Positions 51,790-59,364 of a stretch of DNA of 64,000 bases are shown here, piece by piece. The stretch spans positions 2,232,001-2,296,000 of the forward strand of contig JACKHI010000001.1 in the NCBI GenBank assembly GCA_020639075.1, written 5' to 3'. This stretch comes from Phycisphaerales bacterium. GTDB lineage: Bacteria > Planctomycetota > Phycisphaerae > UBA1845 > UTPLA1. The notes under the pieces were generated by a model that made no database searches, was not told the DNA's origin, and saw only the letters and a program-made list of their open reading frames with translations. How positions within the stretch are numbered: position 1 is the first letter of the stretch; each line of letters opens with the position of its first letter. A program made the translations under genes and the position numbers.

Positions 51790-52314
51790 TTATCCCACCG
51801 CATCCAGCACAGCCGCGCCGTTTGCCGCGTGCCGAGCGCCTTTGTCCGAGTAAGTTCCCGTCTCTTCATTGGGCGTCGAGAATGCCGCGAACAGCCGCCT
51901 GAAGTGCGCCAGCATCTCGCGACAGACGAGCTCAACCGTTCGATTCGCCTCCGCGACTTTGAGCATCTTCATTCGCAGCGATTCGCCCAGGCTCAGCAGC
52001 CGTTCTCGGCCTGGTACATTCAGCGCCTGCGACAAGGCACGCAGCGTGACGCGCTCCGGCTGCGAAGGTCGCGCCATGCCCGCGGTTTCGCACAAGTCGC
52101 CAACGAGCCGGCGCCGAGCCGCATCGAGATTCGCCAGATGCGCCGACAAATCCGCCTCCTCATTGCAGACGCGCATGATGTCCGCAGGATCGCTCGTGCG
52201 CATTACGTCGAGCTTTCGTCGGATGACCTGGTATAGCGCGTCCTGAAGTTCCACCAACCGCTCCATGACGCTGCACAATTCCGCCATCAACAATGTCGCG
52301 CGATCCTGGTTCAC
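51790..52314 (-). CDS. flgN: Flagellar export chaperone FlgN
   Basis: A 174-residue, mainly helical protein of FlgN size and position, before flgK and flgL whose products FlgN escorts to export. The GTG start overlaps the upstream flgJ stop as GTGA, so it is translationally coupled. Sequence conservation in this family is low; the call leans on helical pattern, length and synteny. Confidence 0.85.
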   Translation of the reverse strand: MNQDRATLLMAELCSVMERLVELQDALYQVIRRKLDVMRTSDPADIMRVCNEEADLSAHLANLDAARRRLVGDLCETAGMARPSQPERVTLRALSQALNVPGRERLLSLGESLRMKMLKVAEANRTVELVCREMLAHFRRLFAAFSTPNEETGTYSDKGARHAANGAAVLDAVG

Positions 52315-52781
52315 TGCGAGTTCCTGCTCCTCTGCGTCGCCGCCGCGTTGTTCGCACCCTGTCCATCAGTCGGAACAGTCCTTGACGCGCGCTGTTCCGC
52401 TTCACGCTTGCCGCGCGTCATCGCGTCGTAGATTCGATCCGCGATCGGATCGCCCGGCGCCCGACCGAGCCGCTTCGCGTATTCCATGTGCAGTTGCGAC
52501 TGAAAGATCTCTTCGCCGCGACCGCCGTGCATGTATTCACCCTTGATCGTGGATTGATCCATCTGGCGAAGTAGCGTTCCGTAAAACACGTTGCCGACGA
52601 ATTCGCCGACGATCTTCCTCAAGTCGCCGTCGTCCTGTCCGTCCGCGATTTGAGCCGCGCTGTCGGCGATCGCCGTCTTGCCGGACGGGGCCTTCGGCAG
52701 ATTGCCGCGACGCAACAGTGCGTCGACCGCGAACGTCGCCGCCTTGTCCGCCGAACCAAGTTGTGCTGCCGCCGAAGTCAC
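52311..52781 (-). CDS. flgJ: FlgJ-type rod-binding protein, lacking the muramidase domain
   Basis: A 156-residue protein corresponding to the N-terminal rod-binding part of FlgJ. It contains VGEFVGNVFYGTLLRQMDQS and the GGRGEEIFQSQLHMEYAKRL segment. The C-terminal peptidoglycan hydrolase domain of enterobacterial FlgJ is missing, as in many phyla, so another enzyme must open the wall for the rod. It starts at a GTG, five bases after the flgI stop, and its stop overlaps flgN by four bases. Confidence 0.88.
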   Translation of the reverse strand: MTSAAAQLGSADKAATFAVDALLRRGNLPKAPSGKTAIADSAAQIADGQDDGDLRKIVGEFVGNVFYGTLLRQMDQSTIKGEYMHGGRGEEIFQSQLHMEYAKRLGRAPGDPIADRIYDAMTRGKREAEQRASRTVPTDGQGANNAAATQRSRNSQ

Positions 52782-52786
52782 GTTGA

Positions 52787-53890
52787 TCAGTCCCGTATCA
52801 CAAGCTTGCCGCGGATCTGCCCGTTGGCGTAAAGGTTCTCGATGATCGCGATGATGTCCTTCGCCGGCACGTTGAGCAGATTCAACCGGCGGACCAATTC
52901 GCGAAGTTTCGTTCCGTTCGACTCCGTCGTCGTGATCCCGACGGCCCGCTCGACGTCGATGCGCGGTTCGTCGGGCGTCGGCACAGGCTCGGGCGTCGCC
53001 GTCGTGATCGTCATGCCTTCATGAACGATGACCGTTGGCGCAATCTCCACGCCGGCGCCAATCGTGATCGTCTCAGTCCGACGGTTGATGACGATTCGGC
53101 TTTCGCTTCGAGGCATCAGCATTTCCAGGCCTTCGATCCGACCGATGAAGCCGACGGGATTGCTGAAGTACTCCGGCGGAATCTGGACCAGGATGTTCTT
53201 AGGGCCCTGCGCCATCGCGATTCGCCTTATCTGGCCGATCTCCGAGACGTCTTCGTTGATCGTCTGCTCGATGACCGACGCGAGCGCATGGCTGGCGTGA
53301 ACGTCTTCAACGACGAGCGTGATCTGCCCCAGCTCGTTGATGTAGTTGTGGATGATGTCCTCTTCCATGACGGCGCCGTTAACGATCGTCCCCGTCGTGG
53401 CCGCACTCTTCGGATCCGACACGCGAACAGCGCCCTGGGCGAATGCGAAGATCGCATCCAGCCCCGGTCCCTGAAGCGGTGTCGTCACGAGACGCCCGCC
53501 CATCAGGCTTTTTGCGTCGCCGACGGCGCTGACTTTCACGTCCACGCGATCGCCTTCGCGAACGCCGTTCTCAGGCAGCGTCACGTCGACCCAGACGAGC
53601 GCGATGTTCTTCGACTTGCTCAGTTCATCGACAGCCACGGGAATGTTGAACTTCGAGAGCATGGCGACCATCGCGCGAATCGTCGGCGCATACTTGGCGC
53701 CGTCGCCCGTGCCGTTGATGCCGACGACCAGGCCGTAACCCGTAAGGGTATTGACGCGACGCCCCTTCAGGTGCGTCACGTCGGCGATCGTCGTCTGCGC
53801 GACGGCGGATGTCGTTCCGCACAGCATCGCCGCGGCGATGACCATCGCCGCGATCCTTCGTCCTCGAATTGTCTCACACTCTCGCTTCAA
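52787..53890 (-). CDS. flgI: Flagellar P-ring protein
   Basis: A 367-residue periplasmic P-ring subunit. Family motifs: TTIADVTHLKGRRVNTLTGYGLVVG's beginning, INGTGDGAKY, SKNIALVWVDVTLP and the C-terminal LRELVRRLNLLNVPAKDIIAI. The TTG at 53890 has AAAGGA at good spacing and gives a full signal peptide; the ATG 15 codons later would shorten it. The P-ring surrounds the rod at the peptidoglycan layer and is evidence for a Gram-negative envelope with an outer membrane. Confidence 0.97.
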   Translation of the reverse strand: MKRECETIRGRRIAAMVIAAAMLCGTTSAVAQTTIADVTHLKGRRVNTLTGYGLVVGINGTGDGAKYAPTIRAMVAMLSKFNIPVAVDELSKSKNIALVWVDVTLPENGVREGDRVDVKVSAVGDAKSLMGGRLVTTPLQGPGLDAIFAFAQGAVRVSDPKSAATTGTIVNGAVMEEDIIHNYINELGQITLVVEDVHASHALASVIEQTINEDVSEIGQIRRIAMAQGPKNILVQIPPEYFSNPVGFIGRIEGLEMLMPRSESRIVINRRTETITIGAGVEIAPTVIVHEGMTITTATPEPVPTPDEPRIDVERAVGITTTESNGTKLRELVRRLNLLNVPAKDIIAIIENLYANGQIRGKLVIRD

Positions 53891-53965
53891 AGCGTCCTTT
53901 CGTACACGTGACGTTGCTGAAACGCCGATTTCAATGAGCTCACATCCAAACCTGACACCGCGCTC

Positions 53966-54781
53966 CTAGAAGGGCCGCACCTGATCGATCAGTTCCTTGA
54001 GCCAGCCGCGCTTCGTCGCATCCATCACGGCGCCCGTGGGCGCAGAGCCGATCTTCAAGCCGAAGATCTTGTCGCTCGTCACGGAGTTGTCCGGCGTGAT
54101 GTCGGTCTGATTCACTTCGCCGCTCAACACGAGCGACTGTGTGTCGTGGTCGGACGAAATCGAGTAATACGCGACGATGATGAGATTGCCGTTCGGCTTG
54201 ACGTCGATGACTTTTCCCTGCATGCGCGTCTCGAGAACGTCCCTGCGATTCGTCTGCCCCTTGTTCTCCAACTGACTGTCGTGAGAGAACTTCGCCTCGG
54301 GGGTACCGCCCGCGAAGCCCTGCTGTTCCCACTTCTTGTCGTGAATCCGGAACCACGCGTCGAGCTTGCTCTCGAGGTCCCACTGGTTGTCCTGCTTGAG
54401 ACGCGCATCGATCTGGGCTCGGTAGCGATGCCGGACGATCACGCCGATCAGATCGTTGACCTTGATGATCTTCGGCTGCGGTGCCGGCGTTGAAATCAGG
54501 GACATTTGCGCCAGAATCGGATTCATGACCGTCGGCGCGTTCTGCCCCATCGGCCCCGCGACCATCTGTCCCGGCGCCGATATGGGCTGCATTGTTCCGA
54601 TGCCGTTGTTGATCGTGCCTGCATTTGTGCGAATAGCGCCATTCGGCGCAGGGCGCGTCGTCAATGCTCGCGTTGCGCTCTGTTTGACGAGGTGTGCCTT
54701 GAAGAGCGACGAGCTCTGTGCGAGCGCCCAGCTCACGGGCGCGAATGCGAACACCAATGTCAGTACGCCGATGCGTCTCAT
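53966..54781 (-). CDS. flgH: Flagellar L-ring protein
   Basis: A 271-residue L-ring subunit. Start ATG at 54781; a GTG three codons upstream is the alternative. The conserved part (PKIIKVNDLIGVIVRHRYRA, MQGKVIDVKPNGNLII, LVLSGEVNQTDITPDNSV) occupies the C-terminal two thirds. A low-complexity region of about 80 residues follows the signal sequence, and no lipobox Cys is present, unlike the lipoprotein FlgH of E. coli. It lies 14 bp after flgA and before flgI. Confidence 0.93.
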   Translation of the reverse strand: MRRIGVLTLVFAFAPVSWALAQSSSLFKAHLVKQSATRALTTRPAPNGAIRTNAGTINNGIGTMQPISAPGQMVAGPMGQNAPTVMNPILAQMSLISTPAPQPKIIKVNDLIGVIVRHRYRAQIDARLKQDNQWDLESKLDAWFRIHDKKWEQQGFAGGTPEAKFSHDSQLENKGQTNRRDVLETRMQGKVIDVKPNGNLIIVAYYSISSDHDTQSLVLSGEVNQTDITPDNSVTSDKIFGLKIGSAPTGAVMDATKRGWLKELIDQVRPF

Positions 54782-54795
54782 TTCAATCACACTCC

Positions 54796-55911
54796 CTATC
54801 GTCGAGCGACCTGTCGAACGCCGCCGTACGTGACGACGCCCGGCCCCGTGATCATCGCATCGATTACATCCTGCTTGCGGCGGCTGCCGTTTCGCGCAAC
54901 AGGAATCGTGTCGCCCAGCGCTCCCGACGCCTGGGCCTTGCCCGTCGTCGTAATCTGCACCCCGTTGCCGCTGACGAGGATCTTCACAATGTCGCCGCGC
55001 TCGATGACCGGCTTCTGCCGAAGCGATCGCGTCGACAACATTTCGCCCGGCTGAATGAAACGCGTCGCCTCATAGCCCTCGACGACTTCCATGTCCGAGA
55101 TTCCGACTTCCGACGGCCGCGAGAAGCGGCGTTCTTCGAGTTTCAGTTCCGCGCGATCGATCGTGCTTCCGCGGTTAATCGGTTTCCGCGCGACGAGCAC
55201 CGGCTTGACGAGTTCGATCTCGCCGATGACGCCGAGCGAATCAATGACTCGGCCGTCGCGAAGGAGTTCGACGTCCAGCGCGCAAAGGCCAAGCCCCAGT
55301 GGATCGCGTTCTCTGATTCGATACGTGCCGGGCCCGACAGTCGAATCCAGCGCGTCGCGCGTCGCGCGATCCGTGCGATTCAGGCTGATCTCCAGCCGAC
55401 CGTCGTCCCGTGCGATTCGTGCGTCGATGTAGTCGCGAATGGCGGCGTCGAGCGTATTGGCGGCCGGTGCGACTGGCTGAAGATCGGCATGTCGCCGCAG
55501 CGGCTTGGCGGGCTTGTGAATGATCGGCTTCGAAGGGGCATCCGCAGGATCGACGTCCACGCGCTTTCGCGTCACGATGCACTGCGAAGAGCCGTAGATG
55601 TGCATGTCGACGAGATTCGCGCCGGAACGCTGAAGCGTATCGCGTACTTCCGCGGCAAGAATGGCGCGGCTGAGGCCCGCCCGCGGCGCGTCGGACATCA
55701 CGACGACGCGGAGCCGCGCCTCGAATTCGGGATCGAAGTCGTTGAATTCGGCGATGTCGCCGAGCAGAACCGTCGCACGATCGATCTCGGCGGTCTCCGA
55801 GATTCGAACGTCGCCCGCACGCGCGGCTCGCGGCAAACCGCAGCCTGCAAGCACGGCGATCACCGCCGCCGCGGCCGTTCGAAAACATCCATGTCTTCGT
55901 TTCGTGTTCAT
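54796..55911 (-). CDS. flgA: Flagellar basal body P-ring formation protein FlgA
   Basis: A 371-residue periplasmic chaperone for P-ring assembly. An N-terminal export signal contains VLAGC, a possible lipobox, and also a later ARA signal peptidase I-like site. An SAF-like domain and the FlgA core are visible (VLVARKPINRGSTIDRAELK, MLSTRSLRQKPVIERGDIV, VARNGSRRKQDVIDAMITG). It is longer than E. coli FlgA (219) because of an extended N-terminal region. It lies between flgG and flgH. Confidence 0.92.
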   Translation of the reverse strand: MNTKRRHGCFRTAAAAVIAVLAGCGLPRAARAGDVRISETAEIDRATVLLGDIAEFNDFDPEFEARLRVVVMSDAPRAGLSRAILAAEVRDTLQRSGANLVDMHIYGSSQCIVTRKRVDVDPADAPSKPIIHKPAKPLRRHADLQPVAPAANTLDAAIRDYIDARIARDDGRLEISLNRTDRATRDALDSTVGPGTYRIRERDPLGLGLCALDVELLRDGRVIDSLGVIGEIELVKPVLVARKPINRGSTIDRAELKLEERRFSRPSEVGISDMEVVEGYEATRFIQPGEMLSTRSLRQKPVIERGDIVKILVSGNGVQITTTGKAQASGALGDTIPVARNGSRRKQDVIDAMITGPGVVTYGGVRQVARR

Positions 55912-55955
55912 GACGTCTCCGCCGTCTCTTTCCGCCTGGAATTAGACTATCGTCT

Positions 55956-56762
55956 TTATCTCCTCAATTGGTTGACAACCTGCAGCGTTTCATCCGCCGT
56001 CTGGATCGCCTGCGAGTTCAACTCGAACGCCCGCTGCGTGCGGATCAGTTCGATCAGCTCGCGCGCCGGATCGACGTTCGACAATTCGAGATTCCCCTGT
56101 AGGACAATGCCGGCCCCGTCCTGCCCCGGATTCGAGTTCAAGGGCGGTCCCGATGCATCCGTCTGCTGGAACAGATTCGCGCCGAGCTGCGCCAAGCCCG
56201 CCGGGTTCACGAATCTGGCGAGCTCGATCTGACCCGCGTCGCTCTGCTCCGTCGCGCCCGCCGCTCGATAACTGACCAGCCCCGTCTGGCTGATGGACAC
56301 GTCCTGACCGTCCTGCGGGACGTTGATCGTCGGCTGCAGTCGAGCCCCCGGAATGTTCCCGAGGATGAAGTCGCCGTTTGCATTCCGCGTGAAGTTTCCC
56401 GCCCGGGTAAAGACGGTCTGTTCCTGACCGTCGATGTACGCCTGCACCTGGAAAAAGCCGTCGCCCTCGATGAGAAGATCGAGGTTGTTTTCAGTCTGGT
56501 TGACGCCGCCCTGCTTGAAGTCGGCCTGCGTGCTGGAGAGCTGGACGCCGATGCCGACCTGCTTGCCCAGCGGCTTGAATTCGTCGAGCCCGTTCCGTTG
56601 ACCGGGCTGCTCCATCTGCACGTAGAGGATGTCCTCGAAATTGGCGCGAGAGCGCTTGTACGCGACAGTATCGATGTTCGCGAGGTTGTTGGAGATGACT
56701 TCCAGCTTGAAGTCCATCGCCTTCATGCCCGTCGCTGCGGTGTACATCGATTGAATCGCCAT
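55956..56762 (-). CDS. flgG: Flagellar distal rod protein
   Basis: A 268-residue rod protein from the ATG at 56762. AIQSMYTAATGMKAMDFKLE and VISNNLANIDTVAYKRSRANF are the N-terminal flagellar rod signature; the C-terminal ELIELIRTQRAFELNSQAIQ and TADETLQVVNQL match FlgG. It forms the distal rod that passes through the P- and L-rings encoded just downstream. Confidence 0.96.
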   Translation of the reverse strand: MAIQSMYTAATGMKAMDFKLEVISNNLANIDTVAYKRSRANFEDILYVQMEQPGQRNGLDEFKPLGKQVGIGVQLSSTQADFKQGGVNQTENNLDLLIEGDGFFQVQAYIDGQEQTVFTRAGNFTRNANGDFILGNIPGARLQPTINVPQDGQDVSISQTGLVSYRAAGATEQSDAGQIELARFVNPAGLAQLGANLFQQTDASGPPLNSNPGQDGAGIVLQGNLELSNVDPARELIELIRTQRAFELNSQAIQTADETLQVVNQLRR

Positions 56763-56874
56763 AATCTCGTTCGTCCCGTCGTTCGTCGCGGATCTCCGAT
56801 CCGCCTTGCGCTTCAACTTTCTCTGATCGCATCGGCCTCTGCCGATGCGTCGCGTCAGGGCCCTTCAATCAGCC

Positions 56875-57636
56875 CTACGCGATCCGCCCCACATCGTTGA
56901 CGACTCGCCCCAGCGATTCGTCCTGCAGCCGAATCATCGACGCGCCCATTTCGTACGCCCGCGTCGCCGCGATCATGTCGACCATCGACAACGTCGGATC
57001 AACGCCGGACGCTTCAATCATGCCTTGGCGGACATTCGCATTCGCCGGGATTCGCCGCGCGTTGTCCGCTGCGACAAGGTTCTCTCCCGACTTTTCAAGT
57101 TCCTGTGGGTTCTCGAAGTCGACGACGCCAAGTTGCCCGACAAGCGTCTGGCCCTGCTGGATTCGACCGCGTCCGTCAATCGAGATGTCGCCGATCCGTT
57201 GCGGGTCGAGGACAATGGGCCGACCGCCCTCGTCCAGTACGCGGCCGCCGCTGGCGACGTGGAGCAGCGCGCCTTCGGCGTCGACCGTCAAACGACCGTC
57301 TCGCGTAAAGCGAGTGCCTTCGGCAGTCCCGACCGACAGGAAGCCCGCACCTTGCAGCGCAAGGTCGAGCTTGCTTGACGTCGGGATGAACCGTCCCTGC
57401 TCGTAGCTCGTGTAAATCTGCGTCGGGAACAGACCGCCCGTCGCATTGTCGAATCCGGCGTATTGCGTCGACGGCTGATTGCCGCGAAGGAGCGATTCGT
57501 TCATTCGCTCACTGAACGCAACGCGATCCGCCTTGAAGCCCGGCGTGTCAACCTGTGCGAGGTTGTTGGCCAAGACTTCCTGACGAACCTGTTGGGAACT
57601 CAGCCCGTCTGCAGATAACCAGATTCCGTAAACCAT
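56875..57636 (-). CDS. flgF: Flagellar basal-body rod protein FlgF
   Basis: A 253-residue rod protein: GIWLSADGLSSQQVRQEVLA and NNLAQVDTPGFKADR at the N-terminus and VDMIAATRAYEMGASMIRLQ at the C-terminus. FlgF forms part of the proximal-to-distal rod before FlgG. It is the first recognised gene of the cluster, about 285 bp downstream of a sigma-54 promoter and just after a possible 71-codon ORF. Related FlgF/FlgG proteins are similar; order and divergence from the next gene support this assignment. Confidence 0.92.
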   Translation of the reverse strand: MVYGIWLSADGLSSQQVRQEVLANNLAQVDTPGFKADRVAFSERMNESLLRGNQPSTQYAGFDNATGGLFPTQIYTSYEQGRFIPTSSKLDLALQGAGFLSVGTAEGTRFTRDGRLTVDAEGALLHVASGGRVLDEGGRPIVLDPQRIGDISIDGRGRIQQGQTLVGQLGVVDFENPQELEKSGENLVAADNARRIPANANVRQGMIEASGVDPTLSMVDMIAATRAYEMGASMIRLQDESLGRVVNDVGRIA

Positions 57637-57653
57637 GTCGTTTTCTTCGCCGT

Positions 57654-57869
57654 CTATGCGGCCGAACAGTTGTCGCTCGAATTTCGAACGTCGTTTGCGT
57701 CCTCGCCGCCGCGCACCGCCCCGCGACGGACTTCGATCAGGTGCAATGCCGTCGCCGCAAGCGTCGCGCGTCGAACCCGCTGACCGATCGCCAACGCATC
57801 CGGCAAAGACTGCCGACTGCGTGTCGATGCTGCGCGATCCGAGCTGTCGTCAACTGTCGTGGGCTTCAC
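57654..57869 (-). CDS. Possible 71-residue protein between the sigma-54 promoter and flgF
   Basis: Starts at a GTG with AGGAG 10 bases upstream, ends 17 bp before flgF. The peptide (KPTTVDDSSDRAASTRSRQS, then ATLAATALHLIEVRRGAV) is basic and partly helical, of unknown family. It would be the first gene of the flagellar transcript. The alternative is that this stretch is simply an untranslated leader. Confidence 0.4.
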   Translation of the reverse strand: MKPTTVDDSSDRAASTRSRQSLPDALAIGQRVRRATLAATALHLIEVRRGAVRGGEDANDVRNSSDNCSAA

Positions 57870-57920
57870 GTGCAACGTCTCCTGGCGCACGGCACAATGC
57901 GTGCGACGCACACGACATAT

Positions 57921-57936
57921 TGCACACAACGTGCCA
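57921..57936 (-). promoter_or_regulatory. Sigma-54 promoter of the flagellar cluster
   Basis: On the minus strand the sequence is TGGCACGTTGTGTGCA. Compared with the sigma-54 consensus TGGCACG-N4-TTGCW it differs at one position only, and the GG and GC dinucleotides have the required 10-bp spacing. It points at the flagellar genes. Sigma-54 control of rod, ring and hook genes is well established in many bacteria. The activator and rpoN are not in the window. Confidence 0.8.
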
Positions 57937-58085
57937 ATCCCGTTGTCACGCGATCGAGATTCGAACGAACAGACGATTAAGACTTGAAAAAATGCGGACT
58001 TATGTGAATTGAGATTTTGTGATTCGAGTGGCTTCGATGGGCACGTGGATCCAGCGCCGCCCTTGCGCCGCGCAAGCGATGCCGC
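57937..58085. other. Upstream region of the flagellar promoter
   Basis: About 150 bp between the sigma-54 promoter and the end of the next minus-strand gene. It is locally AT-richer (around 57975-58025). Enhancer sites for a sigma-54 activator would be expected here, but no obvious repeat or palindrome was found. Confidence 0.4.
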
Positions 58086-58580
58086 TTACTCGGCAATCCT
58101 CGCACCGGGTTGCGGATTGGAAAGGTCGATTTTCGCCGGCTCTCCGTCCGGCTCAAAGTCGCGTTTTGGCGGTGCACCGAAGCGACTCACCGGCAACGCA
58201 AAAACTGCTCGCCACGTCTCGTCGTCCGGCCCCGTCGCACCGACGAAGCAGGTTTCGCCAGGCACAAGGTCCTTGGCTCGCCCGTTGTTCGGCGGCGTGA
58301 CCTGCTCGAAATCCTCCGGCAATTCACCGTATCGAATCTCGAGTCCGGCGGCCGGGACGCCGTCCGGCGTTTCAGTGCGAATCTCCCAATAGGCCTCGTT
58401 TGCAGCGGCGACGGCCAGGGCGCTGATTCGCACGGGCTTCATGTTCCATGTCCAGATCGGTGCATTGATATAGAAGATCGGCTCGTCGTTCTCGATCTCG
58501 ATGTCGATCTGGTTGGAAGCGACGCAGCCCGGCCCCGCCGCGACCGTCAGCAGGACGAAGGCCGATGCGATCCACGTCAT
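58086..58580 (-). CDS. Predicted lipoprotein, function unknown
   Basis: A 164-residue protein from the ATG at 58580. Its N-terminus TWIASAFVLLTVAAGPGC is a lipoprotein-type signal. The mature part is beta-rich with conserved-looking aromatic residues (PIFYINAPIWTWNMKP) and contains EIRYGELPEDFEQV. No family recognised. A TTG 18 codons upstream would give an implausible N-terminus. It is about 105 bp before bioY's end and on the same strand, perhaps in one transcript. Confidence 0.72.
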   Translation of the reverse strand: MTWIASAFVLLTVAAGPGCVASNQIDIEIENDEPIFYINAPIWTWNMKPVRISALAVAAANEAYWEIRTETPDGVPAAGLEIRYGELPEDFEQVTPPNNGRAKDLVPGETCFVGATGPDDETWRAVFALPVSRFGAPPKRDFEPDGEPAKIDLSNPQPGARIAE

Positions 58581-58685
58581 CGCCCCGCGATGATCACGAT
58601 GCCCGATTCGGGCGTTGGATGGATGCACGTTCAAAGTCGTTGCGTGTAGCTGGTAAAATCCGAGCGGTTCCGCGACCGAATCGGT

Positions 58686-59285
58686 CTATTCCGCCGTCAT
58701 ACCATCGGATTCGTCCGATTTGCCCGCCCAGCGCCATGCGATCGGCAGCACCATCGCTGCAAGCACAGACTTGATCAACATGCCGGGCATCGTCTTAATG
58801 AAGCCGTCTGCGGCGGCAACCGCCGGACCTACGAACCCCGAGCGCCAGACGAAACCGATAGAGAGAATCAACAGGTGCCCCAGCAGGAATGTCACGATCG
58901 CCGTGGAGAACCGGCGATCCCAGCCGCGCTCTGCCATCCGACCGACGACGAAGGCCGCCACCAGAAAGCCGATCAGGTATCCGCCCGTCGGGCCGACGAA
59001 ATATGCCGGGCCGGCCGTCCCATGCGCGAAAACCGGCAGGCCGGCCGCGCCCTGCGCCAAGTACGCGAGCACCGCCGCGGCACCGCGCTTGCTGCCCAAG
59101 GCAGCTGCAACGAGCACGACGACGAAAGTCTGCATCGTCAACGGCAGCGGTCCAGGAATCTGCACGTGGGCGGACAGGGCGAGCAGCACACTTGCCCCGA
59201 CAACCAACAGCGTGTCGCGAAGAAGCGTGTCCGCGTCCTTCGTTCCGATTGATACTCGATCCAAGATCGTTGCAGATGCTCTCAC
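58686..59285 (-). CDS. bioY: Biotin transporter substrate-binding (S) component BioY
   Basis: A 199-residue integral membrane protein with about six helices and the BioY signature region QIPGPLPLTMQTFVVVL and GPTGGYLIGFLVAAF. BioY binds biotin in the membrane and works alone or with an ECF-type energising module (BioMN or shared EcfAAT). No BioM or BioN gene is adjacent, so it either uses a shared module or works alone. Start GTG at 59285 with AGGAG upstream. Confidence 0.93.
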   Translation of the reverse strand: MRASATILDRVSIGTKDADTLLRDTLLVVGASVLLALSAHVQIPGPLPLTMQTFVVVLVAAALGSKRGAAAVLAYLAQGAAGLPVFAHGTAGPAYFVGPTGGYLIGFLVAAFVVGRMAERGWDRRFSTAIVTFLLGHLLILSIGFVWRSGFVGPAVAAADGFIKTMPGMLIKSVLAAMVLPIAWRWAGKSDESDGMTAE

Positions 59286-59364
59286 TGGTTTTCGCTCCTG
59301 AAAAGGCGTTTGAACGAGCCCGGATTCTAATCAGGCCCGCCGCAGTGCGTCCAGTGAAGCGGAA

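Noticed and set aside
54718..56232. 504-codon plus-strand frame over flgH, flgA and flgG
   Set aside because: Spans three well-supported opposite-strand flagellar genes; no signal or family motif.
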